This document shows, in pieces, positions 45,521 through 55,236 of a stretch of DNA of 64,000 nucleotides (position 1 is its first letter; the number at the start of each line of letters is the position of its first letter). The position numbers were made by a program, and so were the translations under genes. The stretch covers positions 3,782,001 to 3,846,000 of the forward strand of contig NW_025408672.1 of assembly GCF_020360975.1 (NCBI RefSeq). Reading direction: 5' to 3'. Below the pieces are notes generated by a model. That model saw nothing but the letters and a program-made list of their open reading frames with translations. It made no database searches and was not told where the DNA came from. The DNA comes from Hirsutella rhossiliensis (taxonomy: Eukaryota > Ascomycota > Sordariomycetes > Hypocreales > Ophiocordycipitaceae).

Positions 45521-46713
45521 TACGTACTAGTTAAAAGGCCACCCCGTCACGCTAAACGGCCACCCAAAAGTGGGTCAATTGTGGCTTGGTCGCGCGCAAG
45601 GTCCGATACCGCAAAGTTTGGGCTCCAGAAGATAGGGGGCGAATACCGCGCTGTGGCAAGGAATGCCGCTTCAAGCGACCAAGAAAAGCCGCCGCCCGGC
45701 CGCTGTGATCTTCTTCATCACTGCGGCTTCAAGTCAAGTCTTGGTTGGCCTTCCTTGCCGTCACGATATTTTCAAGCGGCCCAATGCCGCCGCCGCCGTT
45801 CCTTCGAAATGAATGACGTTGACGAGCTCTGGCATGGCAGAGCACAAGCCCTAACGATGCTCCTCACGATCCACTCCTATGCACGGAAAGGCCGGCCCAA
45901 GGGCTCATTGAACCTCGAGGCAGCAGGAGGTCGTAACGGCCACGCGGAGAGCCGTCAGCACACGATATCGCGGAATCCGACGAACGCAGCGAGGCCACGG
46001 CCGCCGCCGTCCACAGCGCCGGCGGCTCTCCAAAGTTCGAAGACGAAGGCTACGGGTAAGAAGCGCAAGGCTGGGGCAAGGCTGGAGGAAAGCTGCTGCT
46101 GCTACCGTCAACACCGCCGGCAGCGCTGCTGATGTGACCAAACGGGGTTGGAATACCTTCAAGCCAATGGCGATTCGTACGAGCCTGGCACAGCGATGCC
46201 ACGAGCGTATCAGCGTGCCGTACGCCGCACGCCTGACTCTGACGATGAGCTTACTGGCCCGGGCGAGACGCAGGGCACGATTCGCTGTGCCACGCAGCCA
46301 ATGCCGATACCCTCAATTCGTCAAGGAGGTGAGGATATAGAGGATGAAGACGACCCTTTAGCCGATTTTAACGAGATGGACCGGCAGGTGGATGAGGAGG
46401 AGTCTGTACAGCAGGAATTGTGTGCAGAGGGTCTACTATAGCTACCGGCGTTACCGCTGCATTTGAATTGACGGAAGTGTGTTTTCTACGACCCCAAGAA
46501 CATGGCCCTACGTACTTGAATTTGCATCACGGCCAGCTTCACTTTGCGGCTTCAATTGCGGCTTCAACATGCCCTCTGGCGCGCACCTCGATGCCGGCAG
46601 CGAATGCGCGCACACACCTTTGCGGCATCGGCGCTGCGCGGCGACCAAGCCACAGTTGACCCACTTTTGGGTGGCCGTTTAGCGTGACGGGGTGGCCTTT
46701 TAACTAGTACGTA
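45521..46713. mobile_element. DNA transposon with about 72-bp TIRs
   Basis: TACGTACTAGTTAAAAGGCC ... GTGGCTTGGTCGC at 45521 is inverted at 46713 with one or two mismatches. The outer ACTAGT is itself palindromic, so it could be a 6-bp target duplication or part of the TIR. Long TIRs suggest a Mutator-like or similar element, but the interior encodes no recognisable transposase, so the copy is non-autonomous. Confidence 0.75.
45581..46441 (+). pseudogene. Unknown DNA-binding-like ORF inside the long-TIR transposon
   Basis: Two frames: 45581-46132, containing an AT-hook-like RKGRPKGSLN and a lysine-rich stretch TKATGKKRKAG, and 46148-46441, with PDSDDELTGPGETQG and an acidic end. They may be parts of one protein split near 46130. 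No catalytic domain is seen. The AT-hook suggests contact with AT-rich DNA. The interior may be a deletion product of a larger element. Confidence 0.4.
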
Positions 46714-47080
46714 TGTTTATATCCCGTGTTCAGGTAGAATATACATTCTATCAGGAAGAGGGCACTCCTTGCCTCTTACTGAAGGCCGCGTAAGTCATCT
46801 ACGTCAGCACATTTAGCTCGATCTCCCCGATCAATAGCTTTCCAAGCTATTAGGTCGATAGTTCAGTCTCTTCAGGTCCCCGAGCCAGTAAGAGATATAC
46901 CGGACTCCTCAGAAGGTCCCCGTTCGGATAGGAGATCCTCCGGACCCCTCAGTGGTCTAGGAAGAAGAAATAATAGTCTATAGACCTCCTTCTTACCTGG
47001 TTTCAAGCTGTATTACCTAGAGAGACCTAGAGACCTCAACTCGTTCGGACCTTCTTCTCGACAGACCTTGATACAACACA
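46714..47080 (+). repeat. Solo LTR (family shared with 57031-57396)
   Basis: TGTTTATATCCCG ... ATACAACA with TG/CA ends, starting directly at the end of the long-TIR transposon. About 350 bp match the reverse complement of 57031-57396, including the ACCTAGAGAGACCTAGAGAC block. No internal coding region or second copy lies adjacent, so it is most likely a solo LTR. No clear duplication was found. Confidence 0.6.
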
Positions 47081-48611
47081 AGGAACCTGTCACGAAAAAA
47101 CATGGCCACCTGTTGGTGCAGGTGACAGTGTCAATCGACACTATAAGCTTCGCGACAGAACCTCGGGAAAGGGAATTTAAATTCAACGCTGAATAGCCTC
47201 AACAAATCGTTATATCACTTGATCATTTAATTCACTGTTTGCATCAGGCTTCCTTACGGGCCTGATACAAAGGGGGTGTGTTGGTAAGGGCTACTAATAA
47301 TATGACCCGTGGGGTTAGCAGACTTGGAATTGCACCCTTTGCAGGAAGACGCATGAACAAGCATGAATGAGGCTTATGCTAAGAATCTAGGGCCGCAAGA
47401 GGTATGTATGTGTACCTATAAAGACTGCCTCAATGTCTCACAGTCTCACTAGAACATGCATCATTGTTTTTCACCTATGTGGTACCTTCCACTGTGCCCT
47501 CGAAGATCTGTAGCTAGACGATCTCTGCATGATTTGTTTCTGGCGGTCAATCTTACGGCCGCAGAGAGGATGTGAGTCGTCTCGAGGGCCACGAAGCCGC
47601 CACGATAGTCGCGGATGCTTGATGACAACGAAAGACATGACCGCATAGCTGTATAACGTGGCACCAGTAGATTTTGAGATCTAGAACCTTGTGGAAACTA
47701 ACGTCCTCATACCATGCCTTCTTTATCTTCCGGCTCTGCAAATTGCTTTTTATACCAAGCTACGTTGATGCAGCATGCCTGGGGTTACGGATGCCGACTT
47801 GTAAGTACTCTCGCCATGTCGCTGGATCGTATGCTTTGTGTTGCCTTGAGTGGTCGATTTTGAGTACCCATTAAGGCTTGTCTGCCCCCTTGACTCCTTA
47901 AAAGCGTAGGGACCATCAACCCTTCCGGAATAAGTTAAAAAGTTAATTCAGCCCGAAGGGCGTTTGCCTTGAGGAACGAAAGGACTTCATTAACGTACCT
48001 CACTGCGTCATGCAACGCACCATGTCATGCAACAGATTGCCGAGTCCACAGCCCGTCATCTGGGTGTTTGTCTTCCTTCGCTTCCCTTTGGGAATAGCCT
48101 TATTGCCCTGGTCGTTCCAAACGCGGCCCTTGGAGCACCTCAACATAACTGTCAGAGGGGAGCAGACTGACGGTCAAATCCACGCACGCATAAAAGCCCT
48201 AGTGAAGAGGCAGGTCACAACACATAGACTTGAGTCGGGTATCGATGCAGTAGAGGAACATTGCCCCAACCGGGATACGCGGGAATTGGCACTGATTCAG
48301 GGCCTCCACGGGTCCAAGAGAGGTATCTATTCGTATAAATGCCCCCTCAAATGTCGCACAGATATGTAAGAAGACATGCATCATCGTTTGGACTCAATTG
48401 TGCTTGCCGTTATCTGTGACGGTCACGGACTGAGCCAGAAGGCTGTGGACTCTATTACGAAGATTCTGCTCTGAAGAAGAGAAAGGAGAACCGAACAATA
48501 CAACTGGGTGTCCTCTCCCCTAAATATGCCTTCCGTACGTGTGGGCCGTTGGCCCAACAACATGTGGGTCATGTATGCAAGGGGGGGGTGTGACGGTGCT
48601 AGGCCGTCACA
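47081..48611. other. Repeat-derived, no gene
   Basis: A purine tract AAAGGGGGTG at 47269-47278 precedes TGTTGG..., and a possible short LTR ends TTTTCA near 47473. Two diverged copies of a 70-bp block (GTATG..TATAAA..ACATGCATCAT) lie at about 47396-47465 and 48318-48388. GCCTTGAGGAACGAAAG at about 47968 belongs to a dispersed motif. None of the ORFs is convincing. Confidence 0.4.
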
Positions 48612-48854
48612 TTATCCTTCCACCCGCGCTCTCAGCTTGCTGAGAATAACATACGTTGGAGCGGCGGCATTAGGGCGTTTGTTGCGGACAGCCAAGGCAA
48701 AGACCTCCTGCCGGGCGGCGGCGTTGAGGGCATCGCCTGCCGACCGAAAGGTAGGGAATTGACGAGAGAATACAGACTCCATGCCGATTAACGATACGAA
48801 GTACGGAGTAGTACCTACATCCAGGGGCAATTGTGGGCCGGCTCCGATGGACAC
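48612..48854 (-). pseudogene. Mutator-like (FAR1-type) DNA-binding domain fragment
   Basis: Reads FSRQFPTFRSAGDALNAAAR then QEVFALAVRNKRPNAAAPTY and VILSK. The F.S...A...A...FAL....RPNA..P.Y pattern resembles the FAR1/WRKY-GCM1 N-terminal domain of fungal MULE transposases. Only about 80 residues remain; no transposase core is nearby. Judged from pattern alone. Confidence 0.45.
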
Positions 48855-48959
48855 ATTGTCCTGAACTTTAATCGGTCATACAAAGTTGGGTAGGGCTATG
48901 GTCGGGTCTGGTGGAAGCTTGCCATTTTGTCCCCATTGAGACATAGACTCATAGAATAG

Positions 48960-49508
48960 TCAGGGTAGCCTCTTAGGTCCACAGCCATCTATGTCTCCGG
49001 TGGCTTCGTAACCCTGCATCTGCTCCTCTACAAGCTGACGAATGTGGTCATTGACCCAGTAGCGTTCCAGAACCGAGTGATCGATTTTTGAAGACCCTGT
49101 AATGAATCCGAGGCATTTGTCTCCTTCACCACACTCACACGTGAAGCCCTGCGCCATCTCCCACTCGGATGCCGGGTAGAACCACGTAAGCGAATCGCCA
49201 ATGCTCAATGGTCTCGTGTCTGAAACCCGGACCTCGAAGCGAGTCATGTCGAAAATGAGGCTGGGGTTACAGGAATGGTTGCAGTAGACCAGGTCGGAGT
49301 TTAGTTCAAGGTGCGAATCCTTGCCACTTGCAACAGAGGTGTATGTTGGACGATTGACAGGAGTGGCACTATTGATTTTCGCGAAGAAGGCTCCCGCTGG
49401 CAAAGAAATTAGGGAGAAAGCGGCCGTCTTGTAGGGCTGGCTCCCTTTAACGACCAATAGCCTGCCTGGGTGGCTCGGCTGCTCCCAGAGGGGAACTAAT
49501 TCTGGCAT
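48960..49508 (-). CDS. Small SET-domain protein
   Basis: 182 residues from the ATG at 49508; a longer frame to 49625 is possible but hydrophobic and unlikely. The SET signature is LVYCNHSCNPSLIF (NHSC at residues 77-80) with the downstream aromatic SLTWFYPASEWE. A post-SET-like cluster CECGEGDKC lies at 124-132. Lysine methyltransferases use this fold, but the catalytic N-terminal SET segments look short. Methyltransferase activity, and whether histone or another protein is the substrate, is therefore unproven. The frame is intact, unusual here. It is flanked by MULE debris and a fold-back repeat. Confidence 0.75.
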   Translation of the reverse strand: MPELVPLWEQPSHPGRLLVVKGSQPYKTAAFSLISLPAGAFFAKINSATPVNRPTYTSVASGKDSHLELNSDLVYCNHSCNPSLIFDMTRFEVRVSDTRPLSIGDSLTWFYPASEWEMAQGFTCECGEGDKCLGFITGSSKIDHSVLERYWVNDHIRQLVEEQMQGYEATGDIDGCGPKRLP

Positions 49509-49718
49509 GTGGAGCTGCGTAGAGCAACAGGAGAACCTGGAGAGTTTCAAAGGACTGTCGAAGCAGAGTTGAATGTAGATGAGAAGGGACTGCCACAGGC
49601 AATGCCAGGTTCGCTCGGAGAGCAAGAGAAGCGGTATGGGTCGAGATATTATATAGAGTAGTGCTAGATCTCATGAAGAGAGCATACAAGTGGGCCTTGA
49701 TTGTGCCAAGCTGGTTCT

Positions 49719-49835
49719 GTTTGTGTGTTGTACTTGTGCCCGCCCCCACTTTAAGGGGACCCATTTAAAAAAAAAGTCGGTGAGCCAAAGCGAATCCCCT
49801 TAAAGTGGCGGCGGGCACGAGTACAACACACAAAC
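49719..49835. repeat. Fold-back (hairpin) repeat
   Basis: Arms of about 42 bp (GTTTGTGTGTTGTAC then TGTGCCCGCCCCCACTTTAA at 49719-49762, inverted at 49793-49835) with a loop of about 30 bp that includes a run of nine A. It contains the CTCGTGCCCGC terminus in both orientations and lies 210 bp upstream of the SET gene start. Confidence 0.75.
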
Positions 49836-50139
49836 ACCCCCGGGATGGCTCCGGACGGACAGGTTCGGACAGACATATTGCAGGGATTATCGCGCTAAGC
49901 ATGAGTTAAAAGCCAAGGCGCCTCGACTACAGCCTGAACAGGCATAAGTGCCATTTTTCAGTGAAGGGAAATCCACTAGTATACAATCCTGGGTAGGCCG
50001 CTGCTGCAGTCCCAACTGCGTTTCATCCTCCTTGAAGCCTTCCGCTTTCTTGCACCGCGGCTTAGGCATACTCGTGCCGCCCCACTTTTCTGGATTCCGG
50101 TTCACCTTCACTAGAAAAGTGGGCAACTCTCCTGTAAAA

Positions 50140-51188
50140 ATTCTTCTCTTCTGCGGGCTGTTAGCAGCCTGTTAGTGATGAAGAAATTTTCAGGCCACCC
50201 GACCATGCTTCTGCCTCTCTAGCCCTAACGGGGCTCTAGCAGGCACCAAAGGCAGACTTTGGAGAGTTCGTCTCCTCTTGGGAAGCTGGTCTCGAATAAC
50301 GGCACGCCTCGCGCTGCCTCGCCTTCTGCCGCCTCGCGGCATCGCCTTCTTCTGCCGCCTTTACTGGCTGGCCTCGACTTCTGCCGCCTCGCGGCCCTGA
50401 CTTCTGCTGCCACCTCGCGGCCCCGACCTCTTCTGCCGCCCCGCGGCCCGACTTCTTCTCGCCCTCTCTGGCACGCCTCGCGCTGCCTTGCACCCTCTGC
50501 CGCCTTTACTGGCTGGCCTCGCCTTCTGCCGCCTTGCGGCCCTGACTCCTTCTGCCGTCTCGCGGCCCCGACCTCTGCCGCCTAGCGGCCACGACTTCCT
50601 CTGGACTGGTGGGCCGCGGGGGCCCCGAGGAGCTACAAGAGCCTAGAGCTCAAGGCCTCACCCGGGTGTCCCCCCGGAGCTGCACACCAATCGACAACAT
50701 CTTCACCACCTGCTTGCTACGAAGAGCAGGCACGGGGACTTCGCCGACTGTCATGACCACGAAGCGGTCCCGGATCGAACGCTCCTGCAGGAGAAGACAA
50801 TCGCCATCGGGGCGAACCCCCGACTAACATTGCTACACTCTCTGCTTCCTTTTTCCCTTCTTTTTCTTTCTGCCCCGTAGGCCCTCCTCGAGGGGGCTTG
50901 CGGCCGGCCCATGACTTCGTGGGCTTTCTCAGTCACCCGGCCTCGGCCAAAGACTGACTACTATTACGGCTTCACTGCCGTGCCTGGAACCCGCTGACGG
51001 GGGAAGGGCCCCGAATTTCCGACCGGCCTCAGAGCCTCAGAATTGCTAGATGGAGTGGTTAGGTGCTACACACGGTCCTTAGTCCAGGTACTCGGGATAT
51101 TCTATGTATCTAGTCTTCTCTAGCCTAGCACGTCTTTTGCCCTTATAGGGATGTCCCAGACGGTAATCAATACTACTACTACTACTAC
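50140..51188 (+). mobile_element. 5'-truncated LINE, second copy of the 44-kb subfamily
   Basis: Matches 44040-44787, with an expanded CCGCCTCGCGGCC-type repeat block (50320-50590) and the same ORF2 remnant (TCLLRRAGTGTSPTVMTTK in one frame). It carries about 90 extra bases at 51028-51120 not found in the first copy. The tail is (CTA)n at 51164-51188. Preceded at 50070 by another CTCGTGC end. Confidence 0.68.
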
Positions 51189-51319
51189 TAGAAAAGTGGG
51201 ACGGGAACCGAGTATTGGACAGCTCTAGATTAGGCTTAGCGAGTCTGACGCAGTGCCTCTGACTATCGTCAATGGCGGAATATATTAATAATAAAAATAA
51301 AAAGTGGGACGGGCACGAG

Positions 51320-51830
51320 TACGGTGCCAGGGAGACCAACGAACGAGGATCCCTCCACGTCCACGGGCTGCTCTGGTTACACGGAAACGCGCACCTGAGC
51401 TCGATGCTTTCCGACGCCCACGGGGAGGAGCAGGCCGCGTACCGTGAGCGAATCATCCGCTATGTCGATAGCGTCTTCTGTGAGGTAGGCAACGGCACGG
51501 GGCGTTGCTGTCATGGGCCGAGAAGACGCAGGCTGACGCGGAAGGCAGGACCTGGACCAGGAAGGCTTCTGCGCCGTCCAGGCGGAGCGTTCGGCGACGT
51601 CTGACGTCTCATGAGTCCCTGCTGGACAGTGCCGAGCAGTTCTCGGCCGCATTCGAAGAGGAGGCCAACTTCTGCGCCGGCGCGACGCAGATCCACACCC
51701 TCAGCCCGACATGCGTCAAGTACTCCCTGGGCAACAAGGGGCGAAGGGGCGACCTCTGTCGCTTCAAGGCGCCGTGGAGGGGATACGGGGGGGAGAAAAG
51801 CCGACCAATCAAAGGCGGGGATTGGGGGGG
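51320..51830 (+). pseudogene. Helitron Rep (helitron-like N) fragment
   Basis: Rolling-circle transposon replicase piece. ETNERGSLHVHGLLWLHGNA carries the HxH motif of Rep proteins, followed by YRERIIRYVDSVFCE. After a frame change, EQFSAAFEEEANFCAGATQI and SPTCVKYSLGNKGRRGDLCR match the conserved cysteine/histidine region. The helicase half is missing. It starts and stops next to CTCGTGC-type repeat ends. Confidence 0.8.
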
Positions 51831-51875
51831 CGCGAAAATGTTCTGGAGGCGGCGCGAGGCATTACTCGTCCCACA

Positions 51876-51981
51876 AACCCACTTTTAAGTGGGTTTGTGG
51901 GACGAGTAGTACTTTCGTTCCTCAAGGCATTTCGTTCCTCAAGGCATTTCGTTCCTCAAGGCATTTCGTTCCTCAAGGCAG
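51876..51981. repeat. 30-bp palindrome and 17-bp tandem repeat
   Basis: CCACAAACCCACTT ... AAGTGGGTTTGTGG (51876-51905) is a near-perfect palindrome. It is followed at about 51914-51981 by four head-to-tail copies of TTCGTTCCTCAAGGCAT. The same unit occurs singly, reversed, near 25285 and 47968, and partly near 54433. The rest of 51982-52223 shows nothing. Confidence 0.8.
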
Positions 51982-52223
51982 GGGTCATTTTAGCGTTCGC
52001 AACGACTTTTGAAAGCTGCCTCCGTACAGTAGAGAGGGAGACGAAGAACGAAATTTTTTTTTTTACACACATGCACCCCAAATTATGCCCTCTGCCCTGC
52101 TAGGCGGGCGTACGGAATCTCTCGGGGGCTGTAGCCCCCACTACCTCGCACCAGTAGCCAATCCTGTGCTTCCCACCCCGCACCTCCAAAAAGAGGTACA
52201 AAGCAATGGCGCATTGACCCCTC

Positions 52224-52268
52224 TACCCGTGCCATGACCCACTTTAAAATGGGGCGTGGCACGGGTAA
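52224..52268. repeat. 44-bp near-palindrome
   Basis: TACCCGTGCCATGACCCACTT is mirrored by the next 22 bases ending GTGGCACGGGTA. It resembles a collapsed pair of the CTCGTGCCCGC-type ends. 52269-52722 shows no other feature apart from the region upstream of the oxidoreductase gene. Confidence 0.7.
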
Positions 52269-52722
52269 TCGTCCTGTGTGCCAAAACTATCCTCCCTGTG
52301 TTTAGCCGTATTGGGTACGGTGTCTAGCCAAAATAGGCAACGCTCTAGCCTAAGACAATTTGTACATCGTACGAAGTAGCAGCCGTAGTCTATTCGTACG
52401 CGTATCAATAGGTACTGCCGTCAGCGCCTATAGCAACCAATAGGTAGGTAGGTAAGTAGCGGCATGGGTCATAACATGAGAACTCTGGCGCCATTATTTG
52501 CTTTTCCTATCTCTCTGCTCACTATATAATATCAGTCGGATGGATTCATTTGTCTAGGCAGCGGTGTCGCGAATTTGTATGTACCCTTTCGCGACTCGTG
52601 CCAAGCCGCTAGCTAACCCGCGGCACTTTGCCCCCGTGGCTACAAGTACTCAGTTATCACAAATTCAACTACTCCGTACAGTTGCCGAGAGATCTGGCGT
52701 TCATCCAGGTTCGAAGAGGACG

Positions 52723-54357
52723 ATGGTATGCCAACTCTTAGATGGTCAATCTGGCCTGCCTGTGGACAATCCGACGAGCTCCTACTGGCAGAAAGAACCT
52801 TCAGAGAAGTTGCTAGGACACCGTACGACTTCGATGTTACCTAACAAGGTTGATGTGGTTATTGTGGGAAGTGGCATCACGGGCACGTTTGCTGCGCACA
52901 CCTTGAAGGAGCAGAAACCCGAGTTGGATATTATAATGCTTGAGGCAAGAGAGGCATGTTGGGGGGCTACAGGACGGGTAAGTGACTCGATTATGATCAG
53001 CTGCAACGAATATATCACACGAGCTTCGAACACCTTCTCCTCTTATTTATTTACGCATCTCGTTAACGTATCCCCAGAATGGTGGCCACTGCCAACCTCT
53101 GCTGTACACATCGGCGCCTCATATTGCTACTTTCGAGCTGCGCACATTCGCGTACATAAAGTCCCTGGTCGAGGCTTACGACATTCCATGCGACTGGAAC
53201 TCCACCATAGGGGTGCACGCCTACTTCTCAAAATCTCTCGCTAGCCTGACGAGTGACATGGTTAAGCACCTCGGTAATGAGAATCCGGGCCTCGCCGCCA
53301 ACCTGACATTTGTCAACAAGGGCAATGGTGGCTCTGTCGCCTGGCTACCAGAGAGCGAACGGAAAGCAGTGACGCTTGAAGGGTTACGCATCCCGAATGC
53401 CGAAGGTGCCGTCGTACAGCGATACGCTGCTAGCTTATGGCCATACAAACTAGTAGCTTTTATCTTGGAGCAACTTCTCGCTAAGTGCTCAGAAAGGGTT
53501 CCTTCAATCTACAGACCAACACGCCAGTTACAAGGCTAAAGAAGGTTGACACGTCCAACGACCTCGTTGCAGCCGCGGCCATGGCCACATGGATCGTCGA
53601 GACGCCTCGTGGGAAAATCGCCGCTGGTTCAGTGCTGCTGGCAACCAATGGCTACACCTCGCACTTGTTGCCGCAGTTCAGGGACCTTATTGTGCCAACG
53701 CGAGGTCAAGTCGTGGCTCTCAAGCCGCCGCGCGACCTGAAAGGTGACGAAACTCCACTGGACATTCGGAATACATACTATTTCTTTGGCGACGCCAGCG
53801 ACAAGGCTGTGGGTCGAGACGACTACCTGGTCCAGCGTCCGGCTCCAGGTTCGGAGCTTGTACTGGGAGGGGGCCGTGAACGTGGCCGCAACGCTGGTGT
53901 CGGGGTTTGGGACGACTCTGAGCTCGACGAGCCAGTGAGCCGATGGCTTGGGGGTGAGTTGTCTACGGTGCTGGACCTGGATATGCGGCCTGCGAATGAC
54001 TACCGGTACTTCTCTGCTGAAGAAGAGAAGAAGGCGAAGAGTCCGGACCCCGTAGCAACTTATGCATGGACAGGCATTATGGGTTTTTCGCGTGATGCCC
54101 ACCCATGGGTCGGGTCAGTCCCGCCGTCACTTGGTGGTGGTTACGGCCTCTGGGTCTGCGCGGGATATACTGGCAATGGTATGCCGAACGCCGCACTGTG
54201 TGCCAAGGCCGTTGTCAATATGATGCTCATGACGGATGATGTTGATCTGCCGCCGGAGTACATGCTGACGGAGACGCGCGTTGAGAGCGCCTTGGCCAGA
54301 GACACGGTGGCCGTTGCTGCTGAGAAGGGTGTTCTGGCCTTACCGTACTTGGCTTGA
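52723..54357 (+). CDS. FAD-dependent oxidoreductase (DAO family)
   Basis: Flavoenzyme of the D-amino-acid-oxidase/sarcosine-oxidase type, probably oxidising an amine or amino acid; the substrate is unknown. The start at 52723 was chosen, although the frame is open to 52564. Residues 45-65 hold the dinucleotide fold VVIVGSGITGTFAAHTL. Intron 1 (52978-53077, GTAAGT to CCAG) joins ATGR to NGGHCQPLLY, a family hallmark. Later parts: VAWLPESERKAVTLEGL, VLLATNGYTSHLLP, TYAWTGIMGFSRDAHPWVG and GLWVCAGYTGNGMPNA near the C-terminus (second FAD contact). A one-base loss in an A run at 53493-53495 breaks the frame. With it restored the protein is about 511 residues, normal length. Possibly a sequence error. 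Confidence 0.88.
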
Positions 54358-55236
54358 ATGCAAACCAGGACCTTGGGCAAGATTGGTATTCTCATATTCT
54401 CAAGACGTGCAGTTCATTCAGCCCGAAGGGCCGCGAGGAACGAAAGGATTCTATGCCCCGCTGCAGACCACCTAAAAATTCTACCACTTGGTTTAAAAGG
54501 CTCCCTTGTGATTGGTTCTTGTTTTTGCTTCCCTACATCCCCGACCCGTCATCACCTTAAATTGTCACCCAACCAGCTTAGTAGTAAGTAGTAGTAGTTG
54601 TTTATTACACTAGCTAGCCTGCAGGCTCTAGAGCATCTACTCGTTACCTATATAGGAAAAACCCGGTGGCCCAGGAGGAAAACCTATATACAACTTTCTC
54701 ATCTGCCTCGGCCGCGGGCCGCCGTCGTCGCGATGTTGAGCATGTTGGGTCGCAGCCGCCAGCCTGGTGCAGGTGGGGGACCTCCGTCCCAAACTGGGCC
54801 GGGGCGTCAGGTCCCGTAGGCGCGTTGTACCCGAATAGCGGATTAATAGGTTTGCTCATATCTGATTGGCCGACTTTTTGTATGGCAGGGCTCTAAAGTA
54901 GGCTGGATTGGCTGGTGTCGGTAGATAAGTGGTTACCATGCCCCACCCCCCTTTGGGTAACACCCCCCTTTGGGTACCGGTAGCGCAATTGAGAAAACCC
55001 TCACCAAAAATCATCAATTTCATTTACACCGATTCCAGCCAGCTTTGAAGATATTCACAAGCCGTCACTTGGAGTAGATAGAGGATTGACTGAATTCTAC
55101 TTTTTGATGGTTGAATGTTTGTACAGGGGTCTGTGGCCTGTGCGTACCTTGCACGCAAAATTACCATCCAGCCCCCTAATCTCCCTCTGCCTCCTGACGA
55201 TGATTCTTCTTGTGATTCCTCCACCACCGGGCCAAA
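54358..55236. other. Intergenic and element 5' flank
   Basis: CGAGGAACGAAAGG near 54433 belongs to the dispersed 17-bp motif. A proline-rich ORF on the - strand (54859-54644) is not recognised. CACCCCCCTTTGGGTA occurs twice at 54944-54980. The region up to 55236 is probably the 5' part of the pogo element that follows; its TIR was not identified. Confidence 0.4.

Noticed and set aside
47279..47473. 3' LTR of a retrotransposon starting at the solo LTR 46714
   Set aside because: A purine tract and TG/CA ends are present, but the sequence does not match the upstream LTR, so they cannot be a pair.
49887..50126. Small cysteine-containing ORF on the - strand
   Set aside because: Lies between two repeat ends, with no motif, homology or intron support.
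51914..51981. CRISPR array
   Set aside because: The repeats are directly tandem with no spacers, and the genome is fungal.
42092..54357. Metabolic or biosynthetic gene cluster (dehydrogenase, SET protein, FAD oxidoreductase)
   Set aside because: The genes are 5 to 10 kb apart with transposon debris between them and no shared pathway or backbone enzyme.
54644..54859. Proline/arginine-rich ORF on the - strand
   Set aside because: Low complexity, no recognised domain and no transcript signals.
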